Assembly (NCBI RefSeq): GCF_022581195.2 | Contig: NC_061479.1 | Span: 5,890,001 to 5,954,000 of the forward strand | DNA from: Helicoverpa zea | Taxonomy: Eukaryota > Arthropoda > Insecta > Lepidoptera > Noctuidae | Direction of reading: 5' to 3' | Length of the DNA stretch: 64,000 bases | Shown: positions 1 to 10,082 of the stretch, piece by piece | Layout: every line of letters starts with the position of its first letter | Numbering within the stretch: position 1 is the stretch's first letter | Notes under the pieces: generated by a model | The model's input: only the letters and a program-made list of their open reading frames with translations | The model's database searches: none | Told to the model about the DNA's origin: nothing | Position numbers and translations under genes: made by a program

Positions 1-169
1 GATCAGTTTAGAAGTTAACTAAAGGAGGAGATCGTGGCAATCTCAGATCAAAGAAATAGTAAATACATTGAATTGAATTGAATTGTGGCTAAATAACAGC
101 CGCACGGGTCGATAGACCATAAGGTAAGGAAGAAGAAAGAAGTCCTTGGATAAATGATCATCATATCAT

Positions 170-345
170 GACGAATTCCTCTGTGTTTTGGAAGTTATTC
201 ACGGACCCTTTTCTGTTCATGGGAAATTATCAAATGACCCCTCCCACTGTGGGTGTGTCAGACTCTTACTGACTAAAACCCACCATGTTCCTTCTTAAGC
301 CCTCTTTATGTACCAGCGCCGCGGTAACTCGCGCGAACAATCCGG
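170..345 (-). repeat. Dispersed repeat family D (GCGCGAGTTACCGCGG type), copy 1
   Basis: This is the reverse-oriented copy of a repeat that recurs at 1366-1482, 26488-26630, 31354-31430 and, as a fragment, about 36440-36495. Shared blocks are the GCGCGAGTTACCGCGGCGCT core, a stretch for 'pause' of about 70 bases around AAGGAACATGGTGGG, and a tail around GGTCATTTGATGA. Copies 1 and 2 face each other about 1 kb apart. I see no coding capacity. It may be a SINE or a LINE 3' end; the class is not clear from sequence alone. Confidence 0.6.
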
Positions 346-629
346 CTGCCATTTGAAAACTGTACTTAGGTAATCTGTGACTTAGGTACATATCTTTGAG
401 GAGTTGAAAGGTATCATATTACCTTGTATTAAGTAATAACAAAAGGATGATGAAGTCCTCAATGATATTTAATGAACGCCCAACGTACAAAGTTGAATAT
501 TAATTACATAAAACATGCATAGTTTTGTTTACTAAGACACCTACAAAGTAACGCATGCTAATTGTTGAACGATCGATTCTAAACATTGCTACACAATAGC
601 TGTTAATATTAACAGGCTTATAAATAATA

Positions 630-1092
630 TAACAACTGTCCCGTTAGACGCAAGGGTTCGATTCCTGTGTTGGGCAGAAATATATTAACTTTCACAAAGC
701 ACTGAAAGACTGAAGTCTGGAAGTTGTCCAGTATGACTAGATGCAGCTGAGTATCAGTATGCCATATGGAGCGACTGCCTATGTGCCCTTCACAAGCCAG
801 TTATGTGGGCAGCCCGCTACTCCTTGGCAATATGGTCATCAGACTTTGCTCTATAATATTAGAATAGATCAAAAAAGCATTGGAGAGCACGTAATTGTCG
901 GTCCTGCGCCTGATCTCTCTCCGGTGGTGTCTGATTGTCGTCCCATCGCGCTATGAGAGTGAAGGAATAGTGAGTGCACCTGTGTCCAAGCATATGCTCA
1001 AGCACTATTATATGTCCTGTGCAGCTGGCTGATCTCCTTATATGAGATCAGTCGCCGTGGCCGATAATCGGCTGGGAGGACATCAGATCAAA
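630..1092 (+). repeat. tRNA-derived SINE, family C, broken by a SINE-A fragment
   Basis: The head has a B-box-like GGTTCGATTCC at about 656. The tail, from about 905, is the block with ATGAGAGTGAAGGAATAG, CACCTGTGTCCAAGCA and the AGCTGGCTGATCTCC end. The same body is found at 2390-2680, 23885-24010, 50231-50530 and 53270-53480. A reverse fragment of the separate SINE-A family sits inside at about 733-850. The short ORF across this stretch reads through both repeats and is not a gene. Confidence 0.6.
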
Positions 1093-1365
1093 AAAAATAA
1101 AAATCATTACTCTAATATCCAAAATCTTACAGCCTAACGCGAAAATAACTAAGTAGGTCATTGTCGAAAACCTTTTACGAATTAGAAACAGTAACAAAAA
1201 TCAGCCGCGGTCGCTAATTTGTACCGTTTCAACCCAAAACAGTTGTTTCACAAATCTAATTAATTACCACGGTAAATGTAACGCAATGGAACATAGAGTA
1301 ATGAATGCAACAGAGATGGAAATTTGTAAATTGTTTGCGAAAAGGTTTAACCATACTTGGGCTTT

Positions 1366-1482
1366 GGGATTGTTCGCGCGAGTTACCGCGGCGCTGGTAC
1401 ATAAAGGGCTTCAGAAGAAACATGGTGGGGTTCGGTCAGTAAGAGTCTGACACCGCTGTGGGGTCATTTGATGAATTCCATG
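1366..1482 (+). repeat. Dispersed repeat family D, copy 2
   Basis: Forward copy of the GCGCGAGTTACCGCGG family, in inverse orientation to the copy at 170-345. The core, the CATAAAGGGCTT block and the GTCATTTGATGA end are all recognisable. Confidence 0.6.
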
Positions 1483-1654
1483 AAAAAAAAATGTTGCTGA
1501 CTAGCTGCCGCCAGCGAATTCACCCGTGTCCCATGGGCTGTGGGCCTTAGCCTATAGTATTCCTCGATAAATCAGCTGTGATTCTTAGAAAAAATCGTCT
1601 TCTGCGTAAATAAGATAAATTGAGAACCACCAATGAACTAAAACGAAATATCAT

Positions 1655-2100
1655 AATCAATAAGGCCTCTGCCTCAAATTTTGCGGGCAGCGGGGCGGCA
1701 GCGGCGGCGGCGCGGGAGCGGGGCGGGCAACGCATACCTGTTCTCGAAACTAGCGGGCAGATCGCGCGGCAATATAGCAGTGTAGTGTTGTGTTCTGTTG
1801 TGTTTGCTGTTCCATATGGGTGTCCTCTCAAAGATGGCCGAAATAATTAGCTCTTGCACGTCCGAAGACATTTTGATACGTCACAAAAAAAATGTATAAC
1901 ACTATGCCTACAATGCAGACGCCCAACGCGGGCGGTCACCGCTTGACTGGAGCGCACCGCTCGTTGCCCGCCGCCGCGCCGCTCCCGCGCCGCTGTATTC
2001 GAGGGCCGGTCCATTTGATTGTACGCGTAAGATCCTGCCGCTCCCGCGCCGCCGCCGCCGCCGCCCCGCTGCCCGCAAAATTCGAGGCAGAGGCCTAAGA
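1655..2100. repeat. GC-rich inverted repeat / CpG-rich candidate promoter
   Basis: Two GC-rich arms (about 1661-1730 and 2036-2098) are inverted copies. They share GGCCTCTGCCTC, TTTTGCGGGCAGCGGGG and a run of CGG/CCG triplets, with about 300 bases between them. The loop holds AAGATGGCCG at 1825, which combines a good start context with a YY1/Pho-like GCCAT core; that ATG opens only a 21-codon ORF. The strong CpG content stands out in AT-rich surroundings. It could be a promoter for the candidate exon at 2128 or simply a foldback; transcript data would decide. Confidence 0.35.
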
Positions 2101-2127
2101 CTAGTATTTTGAAACAATACGAAAATT

Positions 2128-3831
2128 ATGGAAGATCTCTCTCCATTTACTTCATACTCGGTGGCACCTTCAAAAAATCGTAAGTTACGCGTCTGTGCTA
2201 CTGAACCCAATTAGTGCAAATTAGAGATGGTTAGAAAACGAAAGTTTTTGGGTATTGCATTTTTTTTAGTACCTACTGTTTCCTAGTGGCATATTTACCA
2301 TTGCTTATAAACATGTGGGCTTAATTACGATGTTAACAAATTCCGTCACATGACTGGGATGGGATAATATTAATTGGGTCCAGACAGATTATTGGCCACG
2401 ACGGCTGTTCTCATATAAGATCAGTCAGCTGCACAGGACATATTATAGTGCACGCACATTGGCTTGGACACAGGTGCACTCATTATTCCTTCACTCTCAT
2501 GGTGAGATGGGACAGCAACCTGACACCACCGGAGAGAGATCACAAGCAGGGCCGACATTAACATGCTCTTCGATGACTGGGTCCATCAATCACCAACATC
2601 CAGAGACTGGGCTGCCAGACCTGCTAATCGAATCCGAGACCTTGTGCATAGCAGTACGGCTATGCGACTTCTAGACTTACGAAGAAGTTAAATAAGCTCT
2701 TTCATTCTTTAATTCAAAAACTTCATCAAATAACTTTGCCACTCTGAAGCTGGCTAGTGATTCCTCAATTTTTTCAATAGACTAACGGTCAGTTTCTTCA
2801 TCAAAAGTTAAAGTTAAAGTAATGTCTAAAGTAAAAGTAACGGTCAAATTCGTTTTTTCAAGGCTAAAGTGACAGCAAAACTAATAGAAAAATTGAATTT
2901 GACCGTTACTTTTACTTTAGACATAACTTTGACTTTTACTTTGGCTTTAACTTTTGATGAAGAAACTGGCTGTTAGTAGTCAAAGCCATAGCTAACTATT
3001 CAGTAACACAATAGACCATTTAAAAATAACTACTATGACACTAATAACTGTGTGTAATGCTGATTGAGTTAAGTTCTGCATGATGTCATACACATAGTTT
3101 GTAAGTTATTTAATGGCTGAGGTATATGACCTATTATTGTTGTACAACTCTTTATAGGCAATACTTTAAGCATAAGCAGCATATTTTTGTCACCATTTTG
3201 TTAAACAAAGAACCTTAGTTTGGCTGTAGGTACTTGCTTGTGTTTGCAATTGCCCAAAAGAACAATGTCAGACGTCCATAGTAACTTAGGCTCAATAAAA
3301 ATATTTCATGTACAGTGAAAATTCTTACAGTTTTTTGTGTTGTTTAATGTCAGAAGCTTTTCTATGTTTTCCACTTTTGCATTGAACTTCTCAAAACCAA
3401 ATTATTCAAACGAAAAACCTGAACTCGATAAACAAAATAATTACTTATTAATATGATTTTTTTTTTGAAAAGTTCTAGATAACAATTAACTATTTTATAA
3501 GAAGTTAGTATTTTATATGTAAATTGTTGTAGTAAAGAACTTTGTGTCCGTGAGAATTCAGTTTTAAAAGTTGATTGGGTGGGCCGAAACCTGACATTGT
3601 TCTTTCCTGTACATGTGTGAAAAGTAGCTTAGAACCCTTTTAATAACTGAATAATTAAAATGGCTATTCTGGGGAACTAAGCAATAATTCTTTCAGTGTT
3701 AGATAACTCATTTATTACAAAGGCTGTGTTATTTTATCCAGGTGCATAAAGTATTTTTCACAGGATGCAGGCGAAAACGATGGTGGAAGCCAGCAAGTGA
3801 TATTACTTCAATAAGTGTTACACCCTATTGA
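2128..3831 (+). CDS. Candidate spliced micropeptide gene (39 aa), unrecognised
   Basis: Exon 1 is 2128-2179: an ATG, first after an in-frame TGA, followed by 17 codons and one base, then a consensus GTAAGT donor at 2180. Exon 2 starts at 3764 after the acceptor TATTTTTCACAG and runs to a TGA at 3829-3831. The phases match (1 base + 2 bases) and give a 39-residue basic peptide. It begins MEDLSPFTSYSVAPSKN and has a CRRKRWWKP segment in the middle. I recognise no family. The stop lies at the edge of a decayed SINE, so the native C-terminus may have been lost, or exon 2 may use another donor. The intron holds a SINE-C copy and a foldback. Splice signals and phase are visible; that this is a gene is inference. 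Confidence 0.3.
2390..2680 (-). repeat. tRNA-derived SINE, family C, full copy
   Basis: Reverse copy. The tail (GATCAGTCAGCTGCACAGGA) is at the left end and the tRNA-like head with a B-box, reading GGATTCGATTAG on the minus strand, is near 2630. It matches the complete copy at 50231-50530. The ORF of about 71 codons here is a by-product of the SINE. Confidence 0.6.
2778..2978. repeat. Foldback element with AAAGTTAAAGT arms
   Basis: Left arm 2778-2851 and right arm 2893-2978 are near-perfect reverse complements. Both contain CAGTTTCTTCATCAAAAG and GTAAAAGTAACGGTCAAATT, separated by a loop of about 40 bases. The arms themselves are made of repeated GTTAAAGT-like units. No ORF. It resembles a snap-back MITE; I see no clear target duplication. 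Confidence 0.6.
3000..3755. other. AT-rich non-coding stretch
   Basis: No ORF, repeat or RNA gene that I can support. If the micropeptide model holds, this is the 3' part of its intron. Confidence 0.5.
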
Positions 3832-3834
3832 CCA

Positions 3835-3975
3835 ATCTTACCATTTTTGGGTTGTCCGGGTAACTGGGTTGAGGATGTCTGATCAATAGTACTCAATATC
3901 ACATACTGGAAATCAACTGCACTATTTTAGATTGAAAGTCAACCCAACATGGTATGGTAAAAGGCCTAGACATAT
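3835..3975 (+). repeat. SINE-A, decayed copy
   Basis: Recognisable by GGGTTGTCCGGGTAACTGGG and the tail CCCAACATGGTATGG..AAAGGCCTAG. The tRNA-like head is missing. Confidence 0.5.
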
Positions 3976-4146
3976 AATTAGGATTAGCAAACCTCCTGAC
4001 TGATATGATATGTGTATCTTTTTGTTGTGAAAAGTAGGAAAGGCCCTAATTTAATTATGTAAAAATTGCGTAGTAGAAATACAGTGTATGCTTGTGTGTA
4101 AACAATATAAAGTTTTGAAATTTTAAAATAGAATCCATATTTTTAC

Positions 4147-4600
4147 CTTCACTGCAGGGGGTCAGCTCTTTCTCTGTGATCCATAGTTTTAAACACAGTT
4201 TAACATTTTAAATAACACTATCACTATTTAACACTAATTACCCGAATAATTAATTATCAATTAATATTAATTTGAAAAAAAAGTAGACAATTGACAAAAA
4301 AAGTTTTTTTTTTCAAACACTTCACTCACGCACACAGTAATCACGGTAAACAGCCAACGAGAACGACACAAATAGAAAATGCACGTTTTGGGTTTTCAAA
4401 ACAGGATGTGTGTACGAAAACAATTTTCCGCAATTCGATTATTATTTTCGCTTAAAAATAGGCTCACGGGTTTACCTTATCCGTCAATAGACGTGATTAG
4501 GATTAACTGTTTTAATCACTTCACAATTAATCATAGTTTTTTTTCCTTGATTGTAAACATTTTAGGTAATTGGTTTTATTTATAAAATTGATGCGCGAAC
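4147..4600 (-). other. Candidate untranslated first exon, minus strand
   Basis: On the minus strand, a stretch ending AGTGAAG at 4147 is followed by a GTAAAA donor (4146-4141). Upstream there are only short ORFs, including one of 11 codons starting MDHRERADP. The character fits a 5' UTR, and the region near 4620-4690 could be its promoter. No downstream exon is identified in the window, so this is weak. Confidence 0.18.
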
Positions 4601-4744
4601 GAAAGAGATACACCCAGAAAAGTCAACAACCGTTTGACAGATATTGGCACCTCGAAGCGTCGCCATTACTCTTTGTGCTTGCCATTTAGTTTCTAAAAAA
4701 CTCCCCACTCATGTACTTTTCGGTCACGTAAGTTGAATTATATA

Positions 4745-4862
4745 ATTCTCTTTTAATTTAAAAATTTTAATATATTAAATATATTATATATATATTTAAT
4801 ATTTTAATATATATAATACATAATATATTATGTAATATATTATGTAATATATTATGTAAATA
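4745..4862. repeat. AT-rich simple repeat
   Basis: Nearly pure A/T, with ATATTAAATATATT palindromes and three tandem copies of ATATATTATGTA-like units. Low complexity; no gene. Confidence 0.7.
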
Positions 4863-5387
4863 CTTCAAATTTGAAATCAAATATAATAATTAATTACTAC
4901 CAATTATGTTAGTAAGCGAAAAACTTAAAACATATTTAAAAAATCCTCAACAACAAATTTAAAAAAGTCTTCTTTATTAGCGCCATCTACCGTTCGTAAA
5001 TCGAAACCTAGTTTCCATCTATCAACATTAGATGGCGCTGTAGTAATTAACGAAAGAAAATACCAATAGATGGCGTTGCTTGTTCCTTCATATTTTCATC
5101 TTGTAAGCAAACTCGTTTTCCGTCGAGATTTCATCTTTTCACGGGTCATTAGTTTTTGCTTTGTCATCATCAGCGGAATATACATATAAATATACCTTTT
5201 AAATACGTAATAAGGGCTTGTTTGGCTAAATTTGCTTATTCAGGTTAATGATCTTCGCGCTCGCACATAAATCATTAAGAGAATTTTATTGAAATACTTA
5301 GGTATAGACAATTTGGAATTTATTTTGTCTTTTCAAAAGTGTTGCCTTATTTCATTTGTGAGTCCCGTGTGTCATTTGTACATCTTT

Positions 5388-5525
5388 GGCAGTTATTACG
5401 GCTACTCAGAAACCAGTCTATCTTACCAAGGGTTGCCCAGTTAACTGGGTTGAGGAGGTCAGATAGGCAGTCGCTTCATTTTAGACCTTCCGGTCGGCAT
5501 CCATAGCTGGGAATAGGCTAGGCAC
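5388..5525 (+). repeat. SINE-A, 3' part
   Basis: Contains GGCAGTTATTACGGCTACTC, TTAACTGGGTTGAGGAGGTC and GGCAGTCGCTTC, followed by a decayed tail. The head is absent. Confidence 0.6.
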
Positions 5526-5820
5526 TAGGCAAATGACAACTTAGGATAGGTTTGATAAGTAAAACTACAAATCACTTTCACTAGATTATAATATATTTGA
5601 CTAGATATGTAAATAGGTACAGGTAGGTTACGTATAAATATTTTTAAAACAATTTGTAGTACATCCGCTCATTTCGTGTGAAAGAAAATCATTAGGTATT
5701 GGGTAAATTAAGTCAAGTGATAGAAACTAAACTCATGGGCTCATCTATTAATATTGGAAAAAGTAATGTTTCTCACTTTCTTGTCATGCATTTCTGGGGC
5801 CCGATTCTACTAAGTTAAGT

Positions 5821-6597
5821 CGTGGTGGCCTAGTGGGTAAAGGACCAATCTCTCAAGTATGAGGGCGCGGGTTCGATCCCAGGTCAGGCAAGTACCAATG
5901 CAACTTTTCTAAGTCTGTATGTACTTTCTAAGTATATCTTAGACACCATTGGCTGTGTTTCGGATGGCACGTTAAACTGTAGGTCCCGGCTGGCATTGAA
6001 CATCCTTGGCAGTCGTTACGGGTAGTCAGAAGCCAGTAAGTCTGACACCAGTCTAACCAAGGGGTATCGGGTTGCCCGGGTAACTGGGTTGAGGAGGTCA
6101 GATAGGCAGTCGCTTCTTGTAAAGCACTGGTACTCAGGGGCCCGATTCTCCTAAGTTAATATTGTCAAAATCGAATGGAAATCGAATCGAATATGATCGC
6201 AATAGCAGTTTTAACCATATCGGGCATTCTGCTACTAATAAAAGACCAATCGTATTCGATTGACATTTGATTGGTGTGCGATTGGTCTGCTATTTTGGTG
6301 ATTTTGGTCTATACGGTAGTTTGCTGTACAATCATTTTGCAATCGTAAATCATTTGCAGACAAAATGATTCATTATTGAATGACAGAAAAGGATAAAAAT
6401 GTTTATTTCAAAGAAAAAATAGCGGAATGCCACATACGCTTCAATCGTAATCGAGTCGGGATTGGACCTCAGTCGAATCGAGTCGAACGTGAATCGTATG
6501 ACGCTTAAGTAAAATTAGGAGAATCGGGGCCCAGCTGAATCCGATTAGACTGGAAGCCGACCCCAACATGATTGGGAAAAAGGCTCGGAGGATGATG
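5821..6597 (+). repeat. SINE-A, complete copy split by a MITE
   Basis: This is the best-preserved copy of the main SINE in the window. The A-box is TGGCCTAGTGGG (about 5826) and the B-box GGTTCGATCCC (about 5871), so the head is tRNA-derived. A conserved body follows (TGTAGGTCCCGGCTGGCATT, GGGTTGCCCGGGTAACTGGG), ending in GATGATGATT. The body is interrupted at 6138-6532 by a 395-bp MITE; the SINE resumes with CTGAATCCG. RNA polymerase III would transcribe an intact copy. Confidence 0.75.
6138..6532. mobile_element. MITE with GGGCCCGATTCTCC termini, copy 1
   Basis: A 395-bp element inside SINE-A. Left end GGGCCCGATTCTCCTAA, right end reading GGCCCCGATTCTCCTAA in reverse. The flanking SINE sequence shows a CAG duplication when the ends are placed this way. 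It has no transposase. Copy 2 at 6596-6986 is almost identical; copies 3 and 4 (41737-42100, 46969-47305) are more divergent and inverted. Confidence 0.75.
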
Positions 6598-6986
6598 ATT
6601 CTCCTAAGTTAATAATGTCAAAATCGAGTAGAAATCGAATCGCAATATGATCGCAATAGCAGTTTTAACCATATCGGGCATTCTGCTACTAATAAAAGAC
6701 CAATCGTATTCGATTGACATTTGATTGGTGTGCGATTGGTCTGCTATTTTGGTGATTTTGGTCCATACGGTAGTTTGCTGTACAATCATTTTGCAATCGT
6801 AAATCATTTGCAGACAAAATGATTCATTATTGAATGACAGAAAAGGATTAAAATGTTTATCTCAAAGAAAAAATAGCGGAATGCCACATACGCTTCAATC
6901 GCAATCGAGTCGGGATCGGATCTCAGTCGAATCGAGTCGAACGTGAATCGTATGACGCTTAAGTAAAATTAGGAGAATCGGGGCCC
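6596..6986. mobile_element. MITE with GGGCCCGATTCTCC termini, copy 2
   Basis: Same orientation as copy 1 and differing at only a few positions. Its left GGGCCC end is missing: the GATTCTCC runs straight out of the GATGATGATT tail of SINE-A. The right end is intact (ATCGGGGCCCTGG). The 67-codon minus ORF here is a chance frame within the MITE, since copy 3 shares part of the same reading. Confidence 0.7.
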
Positions 6987-7220
6987 TGGTCAAATAACTA
7001 CAAGCTGGTCGGAATACACGAGACATCCATGGATAGGCTCTTTGGGCTTCAGAAAAGCAAATTGATTTAATAATAACATTAACAACAACAACATAACATT
7101 AACATTCTAAGAATCACACTTTTCCGGAAAGCATTTGATCACAAATTGAGCAAACAGACTTTTTAATAAATAGTATAAATACTTAAATATTATGAGATCA
7201 TACAGATATAGGTTAATATA

Positions 7221-9607
7221 AATAACTTAATTTTTTTTTTTTTTTTATTTTATATATTTAGGTTCACCTACAATTGCTTACATCAATACTTATAATTAAT
7301 ACATGCTGAAAATAATTAGTAATAACAATGTAGCAATTACTTAAAGGTAAACACCGCTTATGTTAAGTAACAGGGTTTAACTACGACCTTAACTAAACAC
7401 TTTTATTTATTAAATTAAACACGTTCTATTTACGTATGGAATAGGGTAGCTGACTGCTATCAAAAATGTATATGTAAATATTATTACCTTGAAGGTTGCT
7501 TGATATTTTTAAATTTTTCAATGATGGTTATATTTTTTTGTAAAATTTTGAATAAACAAATAGAAAATCAGTCAACTATCCTATCAGTGCATCTCAAGAT
7601 TCGGTAAACTGATTAATAGGGCCTTTTTTTTGGGGATTGTATCAACATGTAAATCAATTAAATCACTGAAGCTATTTACTACCTTACTCATTCGTGCATA
7701 GGGAGAATTGGCACCCAGTACTGTCCTTCTTAGAGGTGGATAAAGTGGTGTGACTGAGCTACGAGGAAGTCTCGCAGGAACGCGAAACCTAAAAAGGGAG
7801 AGCAACCGAGGACAGTCAATCTTATGTTCTAGAATTTTATATGCAAACATCGCATCATTCAAACATCTACGATTTGCCAGTGATTTTATGCCAAAATGTT
7901 TTAATCTACCTTCGTAGGAGCGAATAGTGCGTGATATTCCTTTAGAAAATGCGAGATGCCACAGGAATCGTTTTTGTATTCGCTCAAGGCGCAGTGAGTG
8001 AACTGCATAATGCGGCCGCCATACCACGCTACAATATTCTAATATGCTGCGAATTAAACTATTGAAAAGTAAAATTTTGGTTTTGGTGTGACGAAAAGTT
8101 TTACAATTTCTTAAAACAAAGCCTAACATTTTAGAGGCTTTTTTACTTATGCTGTCCAAATGAGGTTCAAACGTCAATTTTTTATCAAATAAGACTCCTA
8201 GGTCCCTAATAGTATCAACTTCATTAATTTTGTTTTTCTCTATATAGTAATTAGAGTTAATACAATTAAATTTGCGCGTAAATTTTATATAATAACATTT
8301 ATTACAGTTTAGACACATTTTATTGTTTTTGCACCAAAGGATAAGCCTGTTAAGATCTTCCTGTAGAAGTATAGCATCACTTTTTGATTCTATTTTTCTT
8401 ACGAATTTTAAATCATCTGCATATATAAAGACTTCCGAGAACTGAAAACAGTCCTGGATGTCATTTATAAAGAAATTGAATAAGATGGGGCCTAGATGTG
8501 AGCCTTGCGGTACGCCGGAATAAATATGAAACAAAGACGACTGATACCCATTTAAGACAACAAAAAAGTTTCTATCTTTTAAGTACGACGACAACCAGTT
8601 GAGGAAAGAACCAGTAATACCATAAGCTCGTAATTTGGCAATTAAGATGTTGTGGGGCACTTTGTCAAAGGCTTTACTGAAGTCCGTGTATATGACGTCA
8701 GCTTGATGACCTGAGTCTATTGTTTTTATCAATAATTCAGTAAAGGGAACTAGATTTGTACTTGTAGATGTAAGTCCAACAAATCCATGCTGGTGGTCAC
8801 TTAAATAAAGTCTCAGGTGGTTTTGAATGTAAGGACAGATTATTGCTTCGAAAATTTTGGCAAGTGATGACAATATCGAGATAGGCCTATAATTAGAAAC
8901 ATTTTCGTTGTTATTTGATTTGTGAATTGGAACGACTTTTGCCACTTTCCATCGCGTGGGAAATACACCAGTAGACAGAGACTTATTGTAAATGATCGTA
9001 ATAGGGCGTGCCAACCCAGAAGAACAAGCCGAAATAAAGATGGGTGGTATTCCGTCTGGTCCGGCTCCCTTTCTGGTGTCTATACTCTTTAATTTTTTTA
9101 ATACTACATTTTGATCTATGATTGGACTATTTAGGCTTAAGCTATTTCTTTCTAGAGATTGTAAGTATTCTGAGTTAAAATTATTATCAAAATTTTGATT
9201 TAGGCTATAAGCGGAGACAAACTGACTGGCGAACAACTCACATATTTCTGTACCGTCAGTTGAAGTAGTTGTCCCATTCGTCATTGACCTAGGGTATGTG
9301 CTTGAACTTCCTCTTTTAGCTTTCACATACGTCCAAAATAGTTTAGGATTTTTGCCAAGTTCCTCTTCCAGAAGGTTAATATATCTATTGTAACACTCAG
9401 TGGCAAGACGATCACAATCTTTACCTATATATTTTAATTCTATGGCGTCTAAGGGGTTATTATATTTTTTAAAACGCTTTCTGAACTTATTTTTTTCATT
9501 TAATTTTTTAATTAGTCTGCTATTAAACCACGGAGGGTATTTATTACCTTTTGGTACGCGATGTGGAATGATTTTTTTTTTTTTTTTTTTTTTTTATAAT
9601 AACTTAA
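7221..9607 (-). mobile_element. 5'-truncated Jockey-like LINE with 10-bp target duplication
   Basis: AATAACTTAA at 7221-7230 and again at 9598-9607 flanks the element, a perfect target-site duplication. The 3' end is marked by 16 T (7231-7246), which is a poly(A) tail on the minus strand. The 5' boundary also abuts a 24-base homopolymer (9572-9595, A on the element strand), which is unusual. Inside lie the RT half of ORF2 and a 3' UTR of about 340 bases. The endonuclease and ORF1 are missing, so this is a dead-on-arrival copy. Confidence 0.85.
7584..9571 (-). CDS. LINE ORF2 fragment: reverse transcriptase (Jockey clade)
   Basis: The frame is open from the A-tract near 9571 to the TAA-side end at 7584, about 660 codons, with no proper start; the first 80 or so residues (YPPWFN, NPKLFWTYVKAKRG) are the linker between endonuclease and RT. 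RT motifs appear in order: GAGPDGIPP, NYRPISILSSLAKIFE, YTDFSKAFDKV, GVPQGSHLGPILFN, the catalytic YADD, and DLGVLFDKKLTF. The GSHLGP form and the overall spacing suit Jockey-clade LINEs. It would copy its own RNA into DNA at a nicked target, but without the endonuclease it cannot act alone. The frame has no stop or frameshift, so the insertion is fairly recent. Confidence 0.85.
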
Positions 9608-10082
9608 GTTAAAGCAGCTTATAATATAACAGGTACATTTTTCTTTGGTTAAAGCGTCGTTACATACTAAAAAAATGAGATCATTTGGTTATTCATATTT
9701 GGTTTTAAAGCACCCAGTTTCACCACCTCCAAATTATTAAAGGGTTAACATAATCAAGAAATTGGTGTTTAATTTCATTTTTCTGGGAACTACGCTGGAA
9801 GATGATGATGGTATATAATTTCAATAAATGATTTACCTAAGGCCATCTGCAACATTTAATGTATCTTTTGTTTTGCTAACCAGAGATAGAAATTTTACAT
9901 TCCTTCTTTGGGACTAATGTCAAAATTCTATCTTTAGAAAGCAAATCAACAGATAGGTAGAATATTGAGAACTGCCGTTAATAATCCCTACTGGAAGTCA
10001 TAAAACTGGTTTACAAAAATTCAACATCCCATACAACGGGTAACATTTTCATACATGGCAATACACACATTTTTTTTTCAAA

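Noticed and set aside
741..956. 71-codon plus ORF
   Set aside because: It runs through a SINE-A fragment and SINE-C body; no family resemblance.
1547..2210. Several overlapping ORFs rich in Ala/Arg/Pro
   Set aside because: They are translations of the GC-rich inverted repeat in many frames.
6604..6807. 67-codon minus ORF, also partly seen at 41893-42168
   Set aside because: The similarity is due to two copies of the same MITE; there is no transposase or conserved protein.
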